DNA of 37,014 nt from the NCBI GenBank assembly GCA_011374975.1, contig DRNU01000230.1, forward strand, positions 1-37,014. Reading direction: 5' to 3'. A program made the translations under genes and the position numbers. Of this stretch, positions 33,512 through 37,014 are shown piece after piece. Source of the stretch: Gammaproteobacteria bacterium (GTDB taxonomy: Bacteria > Pseudomonadota > Gammaproteobacteria > DSM-19610). Numbering within the stretch: position 1 is the first letter of the stretch; each line of letters starts with the position of its first letter. Below the pieces are notes generated by a model that was not told the origin of the DNA, did not search any database, and was given only the letters and a program-made list of their open reading frames with translations.

Positions 33512-34162
33512 TCAGCCGTCCAGCAGCTTGCCGAGACGATCCAGGTCATTGACGACCTTCCACTGGCCGCCGCCCTCGTAGACCCGCTTTTCCCACTCAT
33601 CCAGGCGTTTCAGATAGTCCCTGGGGTCGATATTGTCGCTCCTGAGCTTGGTGACATTCAGCGCCACGACCCGGATCTGGACCAGCGGCATGGTGAAATC
33701 ACGGATATGCCCCCGCACCAGGTCTTCCTCAAGGTCAGAGAAGATCAATATATACTTCTGCTGCGCCTGTGTTTCATTCAGGAACTCCGCGGCCTGCAAC
33801 ATCCCGCCACTGATATCCGTATGCGCGCTGGGCTTCGCAGCGGCCACGAACTCGTCCAGCTGCCGCTTGAACTGGTGCTTCTGGGTGGTCGCCATACTCG
33901 GCCGCATGTCGAACGTCACCTTCGAAATGATGTCCTTTTCACTGAAGCTGCCGCTGTCGATCCGGGCCATGGCCAGCGAGTCACCGCTGTTCAGCGTGCC
34001 CAGCAGGTAGTTGCCGATTTTCTGCGCCTTGTCCAGTTCCCTTGTGTAGGTGCCCGATGTATCGATGAGCATGTACACGGCTTTGGTGTTCGGCGCCCTG
34101 TCTGCACAGGCCAGCAGGCCCGTGCACAGGATCAGTGTGCTTACAATGTGATAGATCTTCAT
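33512..34162 (-). CDS. vWA-domain lipoprotein
   Basis: This 216-residue lipoprotein has lipobox LLAC (Cys19). Its mature part is a von Willebrand A-like domain with a MIDAS motif DTSGT (Asp34, Ser36, Thr38), a later HTDISGGMLQAA threonine/serine loop and KYILIFSDLEED. It is probably anchored at the periplasmic face of a membrane and binds Mg2+ and partner proteins. It overlaps the upstream membrane-protein gene by four bases, so the two are co-translated and probably interact. I know no named family for this pair. Confidence 0.8.
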   Translation of the reverse strand: MKIYHIVSTLILCTGLLACADRAPNTKAVYMLIDTSGTYTRELDKAQKIGNYLLGTLNSGDSLAMARIDSGSFSEKDIISKVTFDMRPSMATTQKHQFKRQLDEFVAAAKPSAHTDISGGMLQAAEFLNETQAQQKYILIFSDLEEDLVRGHIRDFTMPLVQIRVVALNVTKLRSDNIDPRDYLKRLDEWEKRVYEGGGQWKVVNDLDRLGKLLDG

Positions 34163-35619
34163 GGCTTGATACCTCCTACCGTGTCTTCACTGGAAATGAT
34201 GGCGTCTTCACTGTCATCCACGTCGCCTGCCGCCTTCTGCCGGTGCAGGTACTGCTCGACAGACAACGGCAGGAAAATCACCATGTCATAGAGATGGATC
34301 ATGATCCGCCCTGCCTGGTACAGCAGCTGACCCGCTATCCTGGCCACATAGGCCAGCATGCGCACGACACTGGTACTGACCAGGCCGATGGTGGTACGGC
34401 TGGCATGAATGAAGGACTCCAGCGGAATCGCGACAAAGGCCAGTGCAAACGGCAACACGAACCCCATGATCATCTGGCCGATGGAAGGTATCCAGCGGAA
34501 CTCCACGTTCGTGGCTGTCACACCGGACAGGGACTGGGCCAGCGCCTCGCGGTCCAGTGCCAGCAGGTCACGCATATAGGCAAGCGATGCTTCTATACCG
34601 GCCAGAATCGTCAGTATCGTCAGCGTCACCACCACCATGCGGCCGCGCATCCTGTCATCCATGCTGCTGACGATCGGGAACAGGTGGGTGATACGCAGTG
34701 ATTCCAGCAGGAACAGGCCCATCGCCACCTCGACCAGGATGATTACCATGGCGGCAATATCGGCGGTACGCCAGCCACCAATCTCACTGACACCGCCAAC
34801 CATTTCCGACATCGGCAAGGCGATCAACTGGTAGTTGATAACGCCACCGAGCATGGCAATAACCAGCACCAGCCCTGCGATAAAGAACTGGGTCAACGAC
34901 GACGACGCCAGCATGCGTGCCACCTGGTCGTCCTTGCGGCGAATGCGCTCGTACTTGTCCATCAGTTTATCGATCAGCTGCGAACGCTCGCCCAGGTCAG
35001 TGACCGCCGTACTCACCGAGGTTACGGTTTTCGACAGTCCGCGCCAGGACGGCAGCATCTTCTTCAACACCTGCAGGCGCTCCAGGCTGCTCTTGCGATA
35101 GGCCTTGATGGTCTCCTCGTGCGAGGTCTCGATGGTTTCCTGGATGGATTGCAACACCTGGCCCACCGTCGAATCGTTGCCCTTGTCGATACGCGAAATG
35201 GTATCCACGGCTGCCAGCCATTCAGGCGGCGAAGGCGGCGTCTCGTTCGAGGCCTGGTAGTCGCTCTCTATCCGTTCGATCAGGTCGGTCATGGTGCGCT
35301 GTGCGGCCGGGTAGCCGCTCAGGTCACGTTCCACGATCACGTTGACGCGCTGGAACTCGCGTTCAATGGCCAGTTCGGTACTCTCCTGGCCGGCCTGCAG
35401 GATGACCTGCTTGTTACGTTTGGTCATGCGCTGCTCCAGCGCCAGCAATGACGTCGCAGTCATACGCATGACCGCACGCAGGGAGCGCATCGCGGCGGCA
35501 ATAGACTGGTGGGCCGAAGTACGCGCCAGGTACATGGCAGTCACCAGCAGCACAGTCCAGATCAGCAGGGACAGCCCCCGGTTCTCCGACCACAGTGTAA
35601 TGATTTCTGAAATATTCAT
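34159..35619 (-). CDS. Polytopic membrane protein with long cytoplasmic or periplasmic coiled-coil region, function unknown
   Basis: I do not recognise this 486-residue protein. It has a first helix at about 15-32, a long charged helical region (about 60-235) with heptad-like stretches such as ERIESDYQ, ETIETSHEETIKAYR and IDKLMDKYERIRR, then four hydrophobic helices at about 244-264, 286-305, 328-347 and 380-402. Amphipathic helices follow to about 455, and the tail is acidic (DVDDSEDAIISSED). This overall shape is compatible with a scaffold or signal-transducing membrane protein. It is coupled to the vWA lipoprotein by an ATGA overlap and lies downstream of a GHKL ATPase gene. Confidence 0.75.
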   Translation of the reverse strand: MNISEIITLWSENRGLSLLIWTVLLVTAMYLARTSAHQSIAAAMRSLRAVMRMTATSLLALEQRMTKRNKQVILQAGQESTELAIEREFQRVNVIVERDLSGYPAAQRTMTDLIERIESDYQASNETPPSPPEWLAAVDTISRIDKGNDSTVGQVLQSIQETIETSHEETIKAYRKSSLERLQVLKKMLPSWRGLSKTVTSVSTAVTDLGERSQLIDKLMDKYERIRRKDDQVARMLASSSLTQFFIAGLVLVIAMLGGVINYQLIALPMSEMVGGVSEIGGWRTADIAAMVIILVEVAMGLFLLESLRITHLFPIVSSMDDRMRGRMVVVTLTILTILAGIEASLAYMRDLLALDREALAQSLSGVTATNVEFRWIPSIGQMIMGFVLPFALAFVAIPLESFIHASRTTIGLVSTSVVRMLAYVARIAGQLLYQAGRIMIHLYDMVIFLPLSVEQYLHRQKAAGDVDDSEDAIISSEDTVGGIKP

Positions 35620-35852
35620 GACATCACCTCATTCGTTGCCAGTTACTCGAATTGCAATGGCCGGGCAACAGCATTCCCGACCGGCTTGAGGTAGTTGTAC
35701 CAGCCGGTAGTAAAATTCCTGTGAAAAAAAGCTGGCGTTAAAGCCGAAATTCAGGGAGTAGTTATCAGGTGATTGTTTTTGCGTGGAAACCGCGGAAATG
35801 ACAATTGCCGGTTATTGTGAACACTGTCACACGAACTTGCGTCAGGGCGACA
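35620..35852. promoter_or_regulatory. Intergenic region between the GHKL ATPase and the coiled-coil membrane protein genes
   Basis: This 233-base gap has no convincing ORF. It is more AT-rich than its flanks and has a run of seven T on the minus strand near 35725-35735 after a weak GGC/GCC hairpin. It probably carries the 3' end of the ATPase transcript and a promoter for the downstream pair; no clear -35/-10 pair was found. The ribosome binding site GAGGTGATGTC just precedes the downstream ATG. Confidence 0.4.
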
Positions 35853-37014
35853 TCAATCCTCAATCAGTTTACTGACCGGTTCGGGGTTCTCATCAGGCGC
35901 ATCGGGTTCCGGCAACAGTTGCTGCACAGAATCGTGGTATTGCGGATCAAGGCGCGATTCCGCGGTGGGGATACGAATGGTGAATTCCACACCCATGGTA
36001 TCAAGCGGCCTGAAGATAATCTCCGTAGCTGATACTTTTCCTGTCACATCCATGCGCCAGGCCGGGTGATCAGGGTGTTCCGGGTCCAGAACAGAGGTTT
36101 TTCCGGTGCGCCCGAACTCCGTGAAAACATGCGTCTTTTTATCGGCATGGCGAGACACTTCCAGTGAGCGGATACGTTCTGACACGCTGAACCGCAGCTC
36201 CTTTTCCTGCGCGCCGTTTTCGTCCTTGCAAACGGGCTTCCCCCGGTCGTTTACCGCGGTCTCGATAATCCGGTTTACAACCGTTCCGGATTCACACTCG
36301 ATGCGAACTACGTAAGTATGCTCCCTGTTACAGATATTGCTGAAATCGATACTGCCTTCGTAACCATTAACCAGTTGCTTGACGAAATACAGGCCCAGGC
36401 CCTTGCCATGATGCCCCCGGCTGCGTTTGGTCGAATAACCCAGCTGGTAGATCTTGTCCCGGAAATCATCGCCGATACCGGGCCCGGGGTTGTAAATCCT
36501 GAATACGGCATTACCCCTGTCTTTCCCTACATGCAGCGACAGCTTCGCAAAACGATTGCGGTATTGCTTCTGGCCGGCATAGTACAAACCGTTATTGATC
36601 ATGTTCTCGACGATCAGGAAAACGTAATTCTCGTTGCCGAGCAGGTCTCCTGCATCTTCGAGCCGCACCTGGAACCTGTCATCCTCGTAACAGTACACTT
36701 CGCCTTCAACGAGTTGTTCGTTGCCGGCCTCACCGGCTTCCCCGATAAAACCCCGAACCGCTCTGAAGGCCGCCCGCCGCGCCGGGAAAAGCGGCGAAAA
36801 GAGTGCTTCACTCTCCTCCCCGTCCAGGACCTTGCGGTAATGAAGCTCCTCGCATTCATATAACTTGTTGGCGACATACATGGCAATATTGTCGGTGGTG
36901 GAGAGATCCAGCAAGTCCCACAGGTACAGCACGCTGTTCAGTGCATCCTGGTAGCGCTGCCGGTCTTCCATTTCAGGATCCTGCTCCAGCGCCTGTTCCA
37001 GCACCGACACCACA
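35853..37014 (-). CDS. GHKL (histidine-kinase-type) ATPase, C-terminal part (cut by window edge)
   Basis: At least 386 residues are visible; the open frame runs off the window, so the true start is not here. A HATPase_c domain is clear: N-box VENMINNGLYYA (about 135-146), G1 box YNPGPGI (174-180, with Asn in place of the more usual Asp) and G2 box GKGLGLYFVKQLV (203-215). A C-terminal extension of about 160 residues follows, including GVEFTIRIPTAE and an acidic end. The region before the ATPase domain has a YLWDLLDL-type helical segment, perhaps a dimerisation helix; no phospho-accepting His box is recognisable. It could be a sensor kinase or a non-kinase GHKL protein. Confidence 0.8.
   Translation of the reverse strand, partial: VVSVLEQALEQDPEMEDRQRYQDALNSVLYLWDLLDLSTTDNIAMYVANKLYECEELHYRKVLDGEESEALFSPLFPARRAAFRAVRGFIGEAGEAGNEQLVEGEVYCYEDDRFQVRLEDAGDLLGNENYVFLIVENMINNGLYYAGQKQYRNRFAKLSLHVGKDRGNAVFRIYNPGPGIGDDFRDKIYQLGYSTKRSRGHHGKGLGLYFVKQLVNGYEGSIDFSNICNREHTYVVRIECESGTVVNRIIETAVNDRGKPVCKDENGAQEKELRFSVSERIRSLEVSRHADKKTHVFTEFGRTGKTSVLDPEHPDHPAWRMDVTGKVSATEIIFRPLDTMGVEFTIRIPTAESRLDPQYHDSVQQLLPEPDAPDENPEPVSKLIED

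Overview
The window reads as a chromosomal stretch of a GC-rich gammaproteobacterium, most like a sulfur-oxidising or phototrophic member of the Chromatiales or a relative. This is an inference. It rests on the rimP-nusA arrangement, an Isp-type [NiFe] hydrogenase with the gene order known from Thiocapsa (small subunit, isp1, isp2, large subunit), a FisR-like sulfane-sulfur sensor gene, pqi and RND genes, and a glutathione-dependent formaldehyde pathway. No tRNA, rRNA, CRISPR array, transposase or phage gene was seen. No gene-free stretch exceeds 300 bases; the longest are 17706-17948 and 35620-35852, both described below.

Layout. 1-970: the rimP-nusA operon (minus strand, nusA cut by the window edge) with an attenuator-like leader. 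974-8584 (minus): hydrogenase maturation genes in transcription order hypC-hypA-hypB-hypD-hypF-hypE, followed by a two-domain kinase-like gene. A 29-bp perfect inverted repeat lies between hypB and hypD. 8666-15164 (plus): the hydrogenase structural operon, comprising the maturation protease, an 18-codon leader ORF, a HupH-C-like gene, the Tat-exported small subunit, Isp1, Isp2, an unrecognised 151-residue protein, the large subunit and a small His-rich membrane protein. Together the two arms encode an oxygen-sensitive-type, membrane-linked group 1 uptake hydrogenase, its carbamoyl/CN ligand and nickel insertion machinery, and its endopeptidase.

15208-17705 (minus): a five-gene set comprising a persulfide-dioxygenase-like protein with altered metal ligands, a DUF3365 (Tll0287-like) c-heme protein, a small secreted acidic protein, a DUF3149 micro-membrane protein and a HupC-like cytochrome b. 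A near-consensus sigma-54 promoter precedes it, and divergent from it lies a sigma-54 activator whose sensor-domain cysteines have the spacing of FisR. This is the most striking part of the window: a likely sulfane-sulfur-responsive module without a visible sulfide:quinone reductase and with a noncanonical dioxygenase homologue.

19311-23626 (minus): an RND pump and its adaptor. 23682-25958: a metallophosphoesterase, a CarS-like CDP-alcohol synthase and an orphan ParA ATPase. 25989-29502 (minus): a pqi-type MCE lipid-transport operon with PqiA split into two proteins. 29637-31434: a periplasmic binding protein, a tandem OB-like periplasmic protein and an Lpp-like lipoprotein. 31491-33452 (minus): formaldehyde detoxification (adhC, fghA). 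33512-37014 (minus): a vWA lipoprotein, a coiled-coil polytopic membrane protein and a truncated GHKL ATPase, which may form an undescribed envelope signalling system.

All functions are read from motifs and remembered family features; no searches could be run.
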